64,000 nt of DNA from Pyrenopolyporus hunteri (lineage: Eukaryota > Ascomycota > Sordariomycetes > Xylariales > Hypoxylaceae): positions 2,108,001 through 2,172,000 of the forward strand of contig CADCXC010000038.1 in NCBI GenBank assembly GCA_902806595.1. Direction: 5' to 3'. The translations under genes were made by a program, and so were the position numbers. Below the pieces are notes generated by a model. The model had not been told where the DNA came from. It did no database searches and was given only the letters and a program-made list of their open reading frames with translations. Numbering within the stretch: the first letter of the stretch is position 1; the number at the start of each line of letters is the position of its first letter. Below, piece after piece: positions 23,705-35,244 of the stretch.

Positions 23705-23860
23705 CTTGGTATAGTGTAGTATGGTGTAGTATGTGTAGGATGTGCAGTATGTGTAGTATACCCGTAGCGTGGTGTAGTGTGGTGTAGTGTAGTGTGTATC
23801 TGTGAGTGGTGTGAGTGGTGTCAGTGGTGTCAGTGGTGTGCGTGCGTGGTTGGGTGTTTG
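23705..23860. repeat. GTGTAGTAT / GAGTGGTGT minisatellite
   Basis: Imperfect 8-10 bp units: GTGTAGTATG variants up to about 23800, then GAGTGGTGT and CAGTGGTGT variants to about 23840. Purely low-complexity. Confidence 0.75.
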
Positions 23861-24169
23861 GTGTACGGTACAAGGCCGACGTGACTTTTGTGTGGATGGA
23901 TTCGATGGATTCGATGGGGATTTGTGTGGATGTAAGAGAATGGGACGGGATGCGATCTGAGTTACGACAGTACGTATTGTATTGTATTCTTTTTATTTCT
24001 TTTATTTTTATTTTTATTTTCTTAGGAACATGTAAGTTACGGGTCTGTGATTATTATTTTTTTGGGGTGGCAAGGAAAAGAGGGAAGCGGGGGTTTTTTT
24101 GGGCTTGCGGGTCTCCCTTTTTTCTGAGAAAGGCGCCGATGGTTGCGTTACTTGGGAGACCCGCTGTTT

Positions 24170-24355
24170 CCTTCAACTATCTCTACCTATGTACCTACAC
24201 TACCTATATACAGGTATGTAGGTACACTAATAGGTACCTACATACCTAGGTATATACACACAATGGATACATCCTTACACTCTGCAAACTCTGCGCGGAC
24301 TACACACATAGGTAGGTACCTACGCATACCTAGGGTAAGTACATAGGTACCGTCT
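24170..24355. repeat. Cluster of TAGGTACCTA-type palindromic motifs
   Basis: Repeated ACCTACC, TAGGTACC, TACCTAGG and GTAGGTAC words within less than 200 bp, many overlapping and partly palindromic. The same words recur at 8796, 17338, 21292, 21395, 30740, 30935, 51653, 58770 and 59990. Confidence 0.75.
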
Positions 24356-25050
24356 TAATTACCACACGCTTCTCTGTTTCCTAAGCTCCTAATTTCCTAG
24401 CGCCGGGGTCGCGGGGGAACGGTTACCTATAGGTTAGGTAAACTTAGTCCGAAGCAAGATCGCCTTTGTTGCAGTGTGCAGATATGTACATGTAGGTGCC
24501 TACTGTACCTGAAGTTGGTACGGCGCCGTTAGGTACGTGGGGTTTAATGGCCTTTAATGGCCTCTTTCCCCCTACAAGTTCAGGGTCGGCAGTGGACAAA
24601 TGCGGCTGCCCTACAAACTCACATGTACACGGACACACAGTATGTGCTTGTCAAAGCTTACACAGTCTGACAACCTACATATTTATTACCGTAGTATTCT
24701 ATATAGCTCCCTACATTAGGTACGTAGTAGCTCTTATACATCTATATACGCGTATGCGTTATATATAAATATTTGATGCGTAATATACGTGGCATACGAA
24801 AGCGTAGGAGAAATAGCATGGTCGTCAGTGATTAAATATTTTAAAAACTGAGACAATATCCGTAGGTACCTACATGCATGTACCTCGAGGAAACGGGAGA
24901 CTTGGGTAAATCTGGCGGGAGCTGGGGGCCATTTTCTGGAAAACTCCAGGTCGAGGTTCAGACGCACAAAAAGTGGGACTCTACCGGCAGCTCGCATAAC
25001 ACGTTCACATCGTTCCTAACTGCAATTACGTAGGCGCTTCAACATATAAG

Positions 25051-25058
25051 CCGGGGAT
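25051..25058. repeat. Left 8-bp target site duplication
   Basis: CCGGGGAT, matching the right copy CCGGGGAC (30300-30307) at 7 of 8 positions; the one difference is a C/T transition at the edge of the RIP-affected block. Confidence 0.75.
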
Positions 25059-27454
25059 TAAGGTTGTAAAATTATTCCATTAGTTTTTTAGTTTTTTAAT
25101 TAATCTTTAGTTAATATAGTTTTATTCTACCCCCGGATTGAAATAATTTTTTTTTAATTAATTCGTAATTTTAAATTAATTTAGTTAATTAATTTTTAAT
25201 TAATTTTTAATAACTAAAAAATTAATTTTTTTTTTAATTTTTTTTTAAAAAAATTTTTTTTTTAAAAAATTAAAAAAAAAATTAAAAAAATAAAAAAAAA
25301 ATAAAAAGAAATAAAATAAAATTTAAAAAAAATTTAATATTATAAATAAAAATATAATTATTATTAATAAATTAATAAATAAATTTATATAATTTATTAT
25401 ATTAAAATATAAAATAAATAAATATTATTATTATTTATTTTTATATATTAAAATTATTTTTAATTATAAATAAATTATAAATATTATTATTATAAATTTA
25501 TTTATTTATATTTTAAAATCGTATAATTTTTCGATTTTTTTTCATTTTTTAAAAATTATTTAAAAAAAATTATAAAATAGTTATTTTTAACTATTATAAA
25601 ATAAATTTACCTTAAAAAAAATTAAAATTTTTATATTTTTAGAAATATAAAATTAAATAAAATTCGGAAAAATATCGAATAAATTTTAATAAATATTAAA
25701 TTTTAAGTTATATTTAAAACGAATTTTTAAAAAAATATAAAATTAAATTTTAATATTTTTTTTATTTATAAAAGTTTATTAAACGTTTTTAAATTTTTTT
25801 AATTTATAATATATTATAAAAATATTTTTTAAATTATAAATAAATAATAGAAATAAAACTAAATTTAAAAATAAATTTTAAATTTTTTTTTTATTTTTTT
25901 TATATAATATAATAAAAATATAAAATTAAAAAAAAATTAAATTTCTTCGTTTTCTTCGATATTTTCTTTTAATTTTTTTTTTTTCGATTAAAAATTTTAA
26001 TTTTTTTAAATTTTTAATTTTTCAATTCTTTAATAAAGTTAATTTTTTTATTATATTAAATAACATTCGATTTTTAAATTTATTTATAATATTTTTAAAA
26101 ATCGAAAAAAATTTTTTAATAACCGTTAATATAATAAAGATTATTAAATATCGACGGGTTAAAATATTTAAAATAAAATATTTAAAAACATTATTTTTCT
26201 AATAATCTAATAAATAAACCTATTTAATTATTAATATTTTTTAATTTTTTAAAAAAAAAAATTATTTTTTAAAATTTTAAATAAATTAATATTTAATATT
26301 TAAAAAAAATGTACCTTTAAAAAAATAATATCTTTTTTTAAATATAATATCCATTCGTCGACTTTTCGAATAGTTAATTTTATAAAAAATTCGTCGTTAA
26401 AATCCGAATTTTTATTATTTTTTTTATCGTCTAAAATATCGTATATATTATTATTCGAATCGTTTTCTTCGATTTAAATTTTCATTTTATTATAAAAAAA
26501 ATTAACATTTTTTTTATATTTTTATTTAATTTTATTTAATTTTTTTTAATTTTTTAAAAAAAAATTAAAAAAATAAAAAAAAATTTAAAATTAAAAAATA
26601 AAATAAAAAAAAATATTTAAAATATTTTTACTTAAATAAATTTCGAATATCGTTAATTATTATAAAATAAAAATATAATAAACCGTTAATTTCGAAATAT
26701 ATTAATTTAAATCGAAGATTTAAAATAATATTTAAAATATATAGTTTAAATTTTATTAATAAATCAAAAATTATTTTCTTTAAAAAATATTTTTTTAATT
26801 TATTAATTTTAATTTTAATAACTATTATTAAATTTATATAATAATGTTTCTATTTATTTATTAATAAATATTTAAAAAAAAAGATTTTAAAATTTACGAA
26901 ATATTCGTTTTTTTAAATTTTATTTTAAAAATTTAAAATAAAATTTTTTAATTTATTATATATTTAATAAATATATAATAAAACTTTATTTAAAGTCGTA
27001 TATATTTCTCCTTATAATTTAATCGTTAATTTAATAAATATTTCGAAAATAAACATTAAATTTTTTAAATAAATTTATTCGAATTTATTTAAAAAATTTA
27101 ATTTAAAATCGACTTTCGATATATTTTTATATATATAATTAAAAATCTTTTCGAATTTTAAAAAAATTTTAATTATATAATATATAAAATTCCATCGAAT
27201 AAAATTATCTAAAAAATAAATTAATAAAAATTTAAAAATAAAATTTAAAAAAAAATATATTTAATAAAATTATTTTTTTATTATTATTTTCGTCGATAAT
27301 CTTTTCGTTTTTATATTTATTAATACTTTCGATAAATAATTTTCGATTTTTTTCCATATATTTAATCGAAATTATTAATTTTCGTAATTTATTCGTAATA
27401 TTTAAATATTTAATTAATATATTATTAAATTTTAATAATTTTTAAATATATTTT

Positions 27455-27615
27455 TAATTTTATTTTATTTTTATTTTTATTTTTATTTTTATTTTTATTT
27501 TTATTTTTATAAAATAAAATAAAATAAAATAAAATAAAATAAAATAAAATAAAATAAAATAAAATAAAATAAAATAAAATAAAATAAAATAAAATAAAAT
27601 AAAATAAAATAAAAT
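27455..27615. repeat. TTTTTA run followed by (AAAAT)21
   Basis: About nine TTTTTA-type units end at 27510 and abut 21 perfect AAAAT copies (27511-27615). The two halves are roughly inverted to each other and could form a hairpin. Inside the AT island. Confidence 0.9.
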
Positions 27616-28718
27616 ATAAAAAAATTTAAAAAATAATATATTATTAAAATAAATTCGATTTAAATTATCGTTTAAATTATTCGTAAAATCGAATAATTTT
27701 TACTCTATTTTCGAATTTAATAAATAATTCGATAAAATCTTTCGAATAATAAAATTTATAATATAAGCAAAACACCGAATATTATATAAATTAAATAAAT
27801 TATTATTTAATTTATAAATCGAAATAAACGTCGAATTTTCGAATATATTATTTCGTATAAAATTAAAAAAATATTAATATTTTTATTTTAAAAAATAATA
27901 AAAATAAAATAAAATAAATACCTAAAAATCGTTTAAAAATTTAAAAATTTATAATCGTTTAAAATATCGTTTATTTTATCATTTATATATAAGTCGATAT
28001 AAATTTTATTTAATTTTTCGAATTTTAATAAATTTTAGTAATTTTTTTTAAAAAAAAATAAAAAAATAAAAATCTTATTAATTAATTTATAATTTAATAT
28101 AAAATTAACATTAATAAATATAATAATTAATGTTATATAAATTATTTAATTTATCGATATCTATATATCGAAAATTAAAAAAAAAACACCGTTTTTTTCG
28201 ATATTTTTTTTAATATAATATTTAAATTAAAAATCGAATTTTCAAACGTATTATCGAGTAAATTTCGAAGTTTTATTCGATTTATAATAAAGTTTAACCT
28301 AAAAAAAAATAAAATTTAAATTAATTTTTTTTTTCGATTTTTTTTTCGATTTTTAAAATAACTTTAAAATTTAATATAAAGTAAATATTTTTTAAAATTT
28401 CATATAAAATAACTTTTTTAAATTTTAAAATAAAAGTTTAAAAAAATATTATTAAATAAAAAAAATATAATAAAAAAACATACTTATTATAATAATTTAA
28501 TAAATTTTAAAATAATATCGAATTTAATATTTTAAACGATAAATTATTTTTAATAATAAAATTTAAAATTTTATTATATATTTTATTTTCGTTAAAATTT
28601 TCGATAATATTATTTCGAGTTCGTTTATAATTATTTATATTAAAAAAATCGATTTTAGAAATAATAATATCAAAATTTAATTTTTTAAAATTAATAAAAA
28701 CTTTTTAAAAATAATAAA

Positions 28719-28785
28719 AAATATTTAAAATATTTAAAAAAAATATTTAAAATATTTAAAAAAAATATTTAAAATATTTTTAAAA
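28719..28785. repeat. 22-bp AT tandem repeat, three copies
   Basis: Three near-identical units built from AAATATTTAAAATATTTAAA in succession within the AT island. Confidence 0.75.
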
Positions 28786-29474
28786 AATATTAAAAAAAAA
28801 TAAAAATAATATAAATAACTTATTTTTTATTTTTGTTTTTTTTTTCGATTTTTTATTAAAAATAATATTTAGATGTTTTCGTTAATAATAACGTTAAAAA
28901 TTCGAAACTTAAAAACCTTTAATTTTTTTGTTTTTAATATAATTACATCTTAAAATAATTAATAAAAAATATATTAAAAATTAATATATAAATAAAAATT
29001 TATTTAATATATAATATAAATATTTCGCGATTTTTATTTAAATTAATCGATAATAATTCGCATGTAAATAAATTATTTTTAAAAATATAAATATTTTTAA
29101 AATCTAATAATTCGTAATTCGATTTATTAAATTTTAAATTTTTAAAAAAATTAATAATTTCGATATTTAAATTATTTTTAAACGTTTTTTCCGTTTTAAG
29201 GTAAGTTAATATAAAATAAATAACGAAGTTTTTTTTCGAAAATAAAATAATAAAAAAATCCATTTTAAAAATTTAAATAAAATTTAAAAAAAGTCGGAAA
29301 ATTTTCGATTATAACTAATTAAATAAAACGATTTTTAACGATTCGAAAAATATATATCATAAATATATATACTTTTAATTATTATATATAATAATATTCT
29401 AAAAATTCGAAAAAAATAATTTAAATAAATCGAAATATTTATATATAATAATTATTTTAAAAATAAAATAAAAT

Positions 29475-29710
29475 TAAAAGGATTTAAAAGAATTAAAAAG
29501 ATTTAAAAAATTTAAAAGATTTAAAAAATTTAAAAGATTTAAAAAATTTAAAAAAATTTAAAAAAATAAAAAAAATTTAAAAAATTTAAAAAAATTAAAA
29601 AAATTTAAAAAAATTAAAAAAATTTAAAAAAATTTAAAAAATTTAAAAGGATTAAAAAAATTTAAAAAAATTAAAAAGATTTAAAAAAATTAAAAAAATT
29701 TAAAAAAATA
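29475..29710. repeat. A-rich AAAATTTAAAA-type tandem array
   Basis: More than 200 bp of short imperfect units (AAAAGATTT, AAAAAATTT) near the right part of the AT island; a mirror T-rich run occupies 30045-30140. Confidence 0.75.
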
Positions 29711-30299
29711 TAGATTTTATTTTTATTAAATCCTATAAAAATTTTATAAAATTTTAAAAATTTTTAAAAATAAATTAACGAAAATAAAATTTAAAAATAA
29801 ATAAAAATAATATTTAAATATAAAAACGGTTATTAAATATAAATATTTTTTTATTTTTATTTTTAAAATATTATATTTATTTTTAAATATTTTTTAATAA
29901 AATATTTTTTTTTATAAATTATAAAAAATTAAAAATAATTAATATAAAAATATAATAAAATAAAAATTTAAAAGCTTTTTATAATAAAAATTTATAAATA
30001 TTTTTATATTAAAAATTATTTAATATATATTTTATATATATATTTTTTTTAATTTTTTTTAATTTTTTTAATTTTTTTTAATTTTTTTTTTTAATTTTTT
30101 TTATTTTTTAATTTTTTTTTTAATTTTTTTTTATTTTTAAAAATTAATTTTTTAATTTTTTAATTATTCCTTAATTAATCCTTAGTTAATATTAATCCAA
30201 AGGATTTTTTTTTTAGTTAGTTTAGTTTTTTTTTAAAATTTTTTAATCTAGTCCTAGTCCGGGGGTAGACTGGATTAACTAACTAATTTTACAACCCTG

Positions 30300-30307
30300 C
30301 CGGGGAC
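30300..30307. repeat. Right 8-bp target site duplication
   Basis: CCGGGGAC directly after the element end ACAACCCTG; partner of 25051-25058. Confidence 0.75.
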
Positions 30308-33300
30308 ACAGAGGTACCCATGTATTTTGGCGCCCAGCCTATTAGGTCCTTTTCTTAATATCTACATGTATTTATATTATACGAGCTACAAGAGGCAGGA
30401 AGGGAAAAGACACCGACTTGCGCGCTAGACGGTTCCTAAAGTCGTTGAGTCTACGTAGGTACATAGTAGAGAGAAGTTACATTTACGTGGGGAACGTGTA
30501 GGGCTCTGTACGACTCTAGGTATACATAATAACGATAATTACGACGCGCCTTGTAGAGAATTGACAGGATTGGACGTTAATAATAGAAGTTAATCAAAAT
30601 TAATGAGATATGGGCGGGTTGTTGACTTGTACATGAACGGGGAGGATTGGTATTGGAAGAAAGCGAACCAGCTATTCTTTGTCATTTGGAGTATGGGAAA
30701 TCGCAATGATGGATGGTAAACTCTTGATATTAGATCTTAGGTAGGTATCTACCTACATAGGAAGGCAGGCTAGGTGCATGCACAATACATGTAGGTAAGT
30801 ACTTAGGTATGTACCCAGATACCTAATTATATGTATTGTATAACACCTGCCTAGTATTCACGCTTCAATCCTTTATTCCTGTAGGTAGGAGCTTTGGTGG
30901 CTTAATACGACTAGCCAAGTATCTTCGACAATATCTAGGTAGGTACCTACCTACTAGGTTCCAGGTCCCTACCCCCTATGTAGGTAGAAACCTCTTCTAC
31001 ACAAACACAAATCTCTCGCCTTAACAGTCGCGCAATAATTCTTGCCACCCCCGGTCTATTCAGCTCAAATCCTATCTCACCTACCTATCTCACTACCCGA
31101 CAGCAATGCTGAGAAATCGCTCGGGACTACCTAACCTCCCCTACCTAACCTCTATCCAAGGAGGTATCTTCCGGTCCCGTCAGACGCGGCACCCTCTTAG
31201 TTTCCAGGATGTATGCCGTCATATCTTCCGCACCAGCCCGCTCCTCCGATGGTTGTGCTAGCCCATGCATTTCGTACGTGAGGCGGTGAAGATGTCTGAA
31301 CCCAGGCTGGCTCAACATATGACATTCCGAGATATAGCCTACCTTGTTTTCTTATTATCGGCCTCTTAGCCGTCCCTCCAACATCCGTTCTCGCTCATGC
31401 CACGCGGAGGTGGTGCTCGATGCGATGGCGGACATACATCACCGTTAATACTGTACGGGAAGTGGAGGGGGAAGGTCGTCGCTGATTTGACAATCCCTCA
31501 AACAAACAGTTGTCCGACGTATGTGCTTCCCCGGCAGGAACAGGAAGCGCGGCCTGGCTTATGGCTCTTCGATCTTGGGGGCCAGCGCGTCTGTTTGGAC
31601 ACCGATTTGAGCATCTCTAGATGAGAGGAGACGGCGACTGGCTCTTGAATTCGCCTAGGGTTCGCATTAATACCCTGTGTCGACCAATTGCAATATTCAG
31701 CACAGGATTGCTATTCTGATTGGAAGTAAAATCGCAGTTCTAATTCAGGACCTCTTCCTCTTCCCGGAATGTGGAGAATGGAATGATAGGCTTTGAGAGC
31801 TTCTATGGCGATATCGCCGTCATCAATCGATTTAATCCTGGTAGCCCATCACATCGAGTCCTGCTGTCTTGGCCCCGGCTAGCCATGCGAAGCTTAGTGC
31901 ACCATTACCACCGCACACGGGCGGCTTCAGCCCGTATAATTGAGCTTTCCTTCAACAGATCCCGCATTGGTACCTACCGACATGCACGTTGTATGCGGCC
32001 TAACTGTGTCCTACGAACCCACATAGCATACATGCCTACGCAACGATCTTATAGGTGCCCAATCGTCGGATGCAAAAGTAGCCTGGAAGCTGTCTCGCCA
32101 GTATTCTTTGGAAGCTATTATATTTACGTATCCCATCAAACTAAGATAGATTCCCTCTAGGATGCCCCGAGGCGAGGTGAGAGTTACCGCCGTGCTGGGA
32201 AAGCAGCTCATTGGCAACCAACCACGTACAGAGACAATTAACAGCTCCAAAGCCTCTCCCGTCCGGTGCGGAAGGGAGCGTGGGATATGCCCCCCCTTCT
32301 TCCCCTCCGGATCAACACCCTGCTGACGCTTGGGCAGAGGTGCAGCCGTGCGAAGCTCACAAGTACTCGTGTGTAGTTCCCTATTCAAGCCAACTTGAAA
32401 TCTACTTCCGTTTGATCGAGCAACTTTACATACAGCAGCATCACGCCTTGACTTTCACCCTGCCGGTCTGCCCGGAAGTTCCCTATCACGTCGGAAGCAA
32501 TCCTGTCACTTGCAGACTACCAGAAGTTGGGCCGGGCCTTGCAGTCAGGATCGTAGTAGTCTATATCGTCACTCCCCTCCACGAACTCACGTTATGCAAA
32601 TTCTTGGCCGAGTGAACTGCGCTTTTCTCAGTCTAGCAGGATAAATGACACTCCTGTTTCAGGCAGGCAGATCACTTGTCATCAGCGACACGTTGTCATT
32701 CAACTTCCGAGCGACGCCGGCACTCCTCCATAGAGGCCGTCATGTGGTGTGTGGAGTTTGAAGTGCATGGTAGGGGTCCCCCGCCCCTCGGAACATCTGC
32801 CGATAAACGAGGCAGGTAATACAGAGTCTATGATCTCCTTCGTCCGTTTTTTCTTTTCATAAATTTCTAGACAAGTTATAACGTTATAGAGGGTATTGCG
32901 TCGAGGGCATATTATATCAGTGTGCCTCACAGATGCAGGGTCAGCGCAGGCCGCCCTACTCGACCAGATCATTAGGACCAGTCAAAATAGCCACCCCTTT
33001 CCGCGGCCTGCCCTCCAATCACTCCAGTTGGCAAACCGTTGATCATGACAGCCTTGACAGAAGCCTGCCGTTGGGCACTGAGACGCCCTTGACGCTAGGC
33101 CCCGCCACCTGCAGCTGCAATTGTACAACACATCAACACCATCTTTTCGAATATCGCTGTGGCTTTGCCGACGGGCTGAAAACGAGCGCTATATGACACC
33201 ATTTCATCCACCTCAACGTCGTACAACAAGTCTGGCCGGTTCGATCTCGATCGCGCTTCTAACAAGAGCCACGGTGCGCGAAATACCAGCACACATATGA

Positions 33301-33453
33301 ATCAGTCATGGACGTTCTCTGACTTGGTAATCATCCATTAGTCCTCCCCCCCTCGGGTTGTCTGTCAAGAAACTCGAGAGCATGTGCACTCAACCCGCAC
33401 CCCTAACGCCGATTTCTATATCCACTCCTCTGCATCGTAGCGCTGAGGTTGCG
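30308..33453. other. Gene-poor 3.1 kb between AT island and prefoldin 2
   Basis: Base composition is back to normal directly after the island, yet I find no supported gene. The longest frames (31771-32160 plus, 129 codons; 32211-32615 plus, 134 codons) match no family I know and lack good splice partners. TAGGTACC-type clusters occupy about 30740-30815 and 30930-30985. It may contain an unrecognised or decayed gene. Confidence 0.5.
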
Positions 33454-34202
33454 TCACGACTGTACTACTTGGACATTGTTCTTCTTCTGCGAAAACAATT
33501 ATGTAAGTTCACGGCTCTGGTCAAAATCGGGTGGGGGTCATCAAGCTCTCTAGATTCCGAGCTTCGGGAGGCGATCTTACCTTCCACTTTTCTAAATCAT
33601 CCTGCTTCATCTTGTACTGTTTGACTAAGTCATCGAGAACCTTCTTCAATCCTTCGGCGTTAGTCCTCAAAGCGGGAATCACGTCCTGGACTGTCCGCTC
33701 CACCAGCACCCCGTTGATCATACGGAAGCACTTGCGATCTCCCGGGAGCGGTTCCAAGGTATCAAGAACAAGCCTGGTAACACGAACTTGTTAATGGGCG
33801 GGCGGTGAGTTGAACAAGCGAAGCGGTGAAGTTCGTGATACGGCCTAGTTTGGACGCTAGAGGTAATAGAGGTAAAAAGAAAAAACCCAGCGGAGCTGAA
33901 ACCATGCGAGCGGATTGCCACGCCGGGGGGATTCATGAATGTGGCCCCATGATGTCAAGCTTGAGGTAAGAGAAAGAGAGAAGAGGATGGTACGAACTTG
34001 TGCTCTTCAGCTTCCTGCTCAACGTCGCCGATTTTCTGGGCTAGCTGCTGTAGGGTGTTCTTGTAGTTGGAATATGTTGTTTGCAGCTCTGTTGGATATG
34101 GTCAGCAGCAGGTCAAGCCCCTAACTATGTAGTTCCGAGGTGAGTACCCGTTCTCGATCACATACCTTGCTGCTTTTTTGCTGATATGCTTTTTGTCGCC
34201 AT
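33454..34202 (-). CDS. pfd2: Prefoldin subunit 2 (GIM4)
   Basis: Four exons: 34202-34166, 34088-33998, 33773-33581, 33486-33454; 117 aa with all junctions in frame. Introns are 77, 224 and 94 nt. Prefoldin is a cytosolic hexameric chaperone that hands unfolded actin and tubulin to the CCT chaperonin; subunit 2 is a beta-type subunit. Joined, the protein reads through the first coiled-coil helix (LQTTYSNYKNTLQQLAQKI then GDVEQEAEEHK), the beta-hairpin (LVLDTLEPLPGDRKCFRMIN, GVLVERTV) and the second helix (LKKVLDDLVKQYKMKQDDLE), ending KKNNVQVVQS. This is the complete usual length and order of the family. It is divergent from CMC2 with a 409-bp spacer. Confidence 0.95.
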
Positions 34203-34611
34203 GATGAATGTGTGATATATGTGATAGCAGTGATAACTATGATAAACGACGATGCTGCTTCAACTGCGCGGGATTGCTATTACAATACGATAGTATCTGC
34301 GTATAAGGCCGCGTCTCGATTCTCTGGTGGGCTTTTGGAATTAATCAACGTCGTTGTTGTAACGAGCAGATGCCTACCTCATAGAAATTTAGTTCATTGG
34401 AGGGGCCCTAAAGGGCTAGGCGCTAGGTTAGAGGGGTCGATGTGGGGCTTCTAATGTGGCCTATGCTTTCCCCCTCGAATTAGGTTGTTCTCGTCACGGC
34501 CGATTTCTTTTCGGTTTCGCGACTGAGAGTGGTGCCAGAACAAGACCTACCTCACTAAACTCGAACCAACGTCCAGCATCTAACAATTTACTTCAAGAGA
34601 AGCTTTTGGAG
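34203..34611. promoter_or_regulatory. Divergent promoter region PFD2 / CMC2
   Basis: 409 bp between the start codons of two small divergent housekeeping genes. No gene or clear repeat inside. Confidence 0.5.
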
Positions 34612-34926
34612 ATGCATCCGCACCTACATACAAAAGACAACATCGGTATATACCCGCGCTCAATTATTCGGGTCCGTAATTAACAAGGAATGTGGAACTA
34701 ACGTGCATCTCCCGTAGCTTGCGAGGACGTCATGAATGCCCTCGAGGAATGCCACGCCAAAGGCTTCCTCTGGAAGTCAATGGGCATGTGCAACGACGCC
34801 AAACATCAAGTAACCCTATGTTTACGAGCCGAGCGACTGAAGCGCACCGAAAAGAATCGAGAAGCTGCCAAAGCCCGGCGCGAAAGGATTGAGCAGAAGT
34901 GGGCGGAGATCGATGAGAACTCGTAA
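34612..34926 (+). CDS. cmc2: Twin CX9C mitochondrial protein CMC2
   Basis: Two exons, 34612-34645 and 34718-34926, with a 72-nt intron (donor GTATAT, CTAAC branch site, acceptor CGTAG); 80 aa. CMC2 is a small protein of the mitochondrial intermembrane space needed for cytochrome c oxidase biogenesis, imported through the Mia40 disulfide relay. The start MHPHLHTKDNI is the family N-terminus. The twin CX9C motif is complete: C13 and C23, C36 and C46. A charged helical tail (RTEKNREAAKARRERIEQKW) follows. Length equals that of homologues. Convergent with the TMEM14-like gene. Confidence 0.95.
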
Positions 34927-35244
34927 CGGACGCACGGCGAATCTTATTGATTCCTTTATTATAGAAGGTGGGCCAATATTAGGGGAGCAGTCCCTTCGTG
35001 GCATAGCACGGCGTCTTTAAAAGGGGATATAGGGTCTGATTTGGTTTGGTTTCTTGCTGGCAAAGTTGATTTTGCGAAGCGAACCGGTGTCATTGATACT
35101 CTGCTCCCTCGAATCACAGTTTCGAAGTCTCCTCATTGGCAGATTTTTCCTCTGTTCGGCAATTACACTAGCTAAATCGGCCCTGCTACCCTACTCGTTT
35201 CCGAAGAAAGGCTGTGTTACTTTCCACCAACCCGACCAACTCTC
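34927..35244. other. Convergent 3' spacer CMC2 / TMEM14
   Basis: 318 bp; nothing recognised beyond the presumed 3' ends of both genes. Confidence 0.5.

Larger units (their letters stand above)
23345..25050. other. Intergenic, repeat-rich flank of AT island
   Basis: No supported gene. The segment contains the hapC promoter, a GTGTAGTAT-type minisatellite, T-rich runs at 23985-24020 and dense TAGGTACCTA motifs. Short frames here are repeat-driven. Confidence 0.6.
25059..30299. mobile_element. RIP-degraded hAT-like DNA transposon, 5.2 kb
   Basis: A 5241-bp block in which most 60-base lines hold only about 2-15% G+C, with sharp edges. Ends: TAAGGTTGTAAAATTA on the left (25059-25074) and, reverse-complemented, CAGGGTTGTAAAATTA on the right (30299-30284). 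The two differences are C/T and G/A, the changes RIP makes. Flanking 8-bp duplications CCGGGGAT / CCGGGGAC complete the picture. A further perfect 12-bp inverted pair TCTACCCCCGGA lies subterminally (25126-25137 and 30258-30269). CAGGG-type ends with 8-bp duplications are typical of the hAT superfamily; Kyakuja/Dileera/Zisupton elements also make 8-bp duplications and could be the true class. No coding frame survives: the one long frame inside (29000-29263) is low-complexity Lys/Asn/Phe/Ile sequence. More than one element may be nested inside. Confidence 0.8.

Noticed and set aside
29000..29263. 87-codon frame inside the AT island
   Set aside because: Composition is Lys/Asn/Ile/Phe only, as any frame in such AT-rich DNA would give; no motif.
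31771..32160. 129-codon frame in the gene-poor stretch right of the AT island
   Set aside because: No domain, no convincing start context or splice partners, overlapped by an equally long frame on the other strand.
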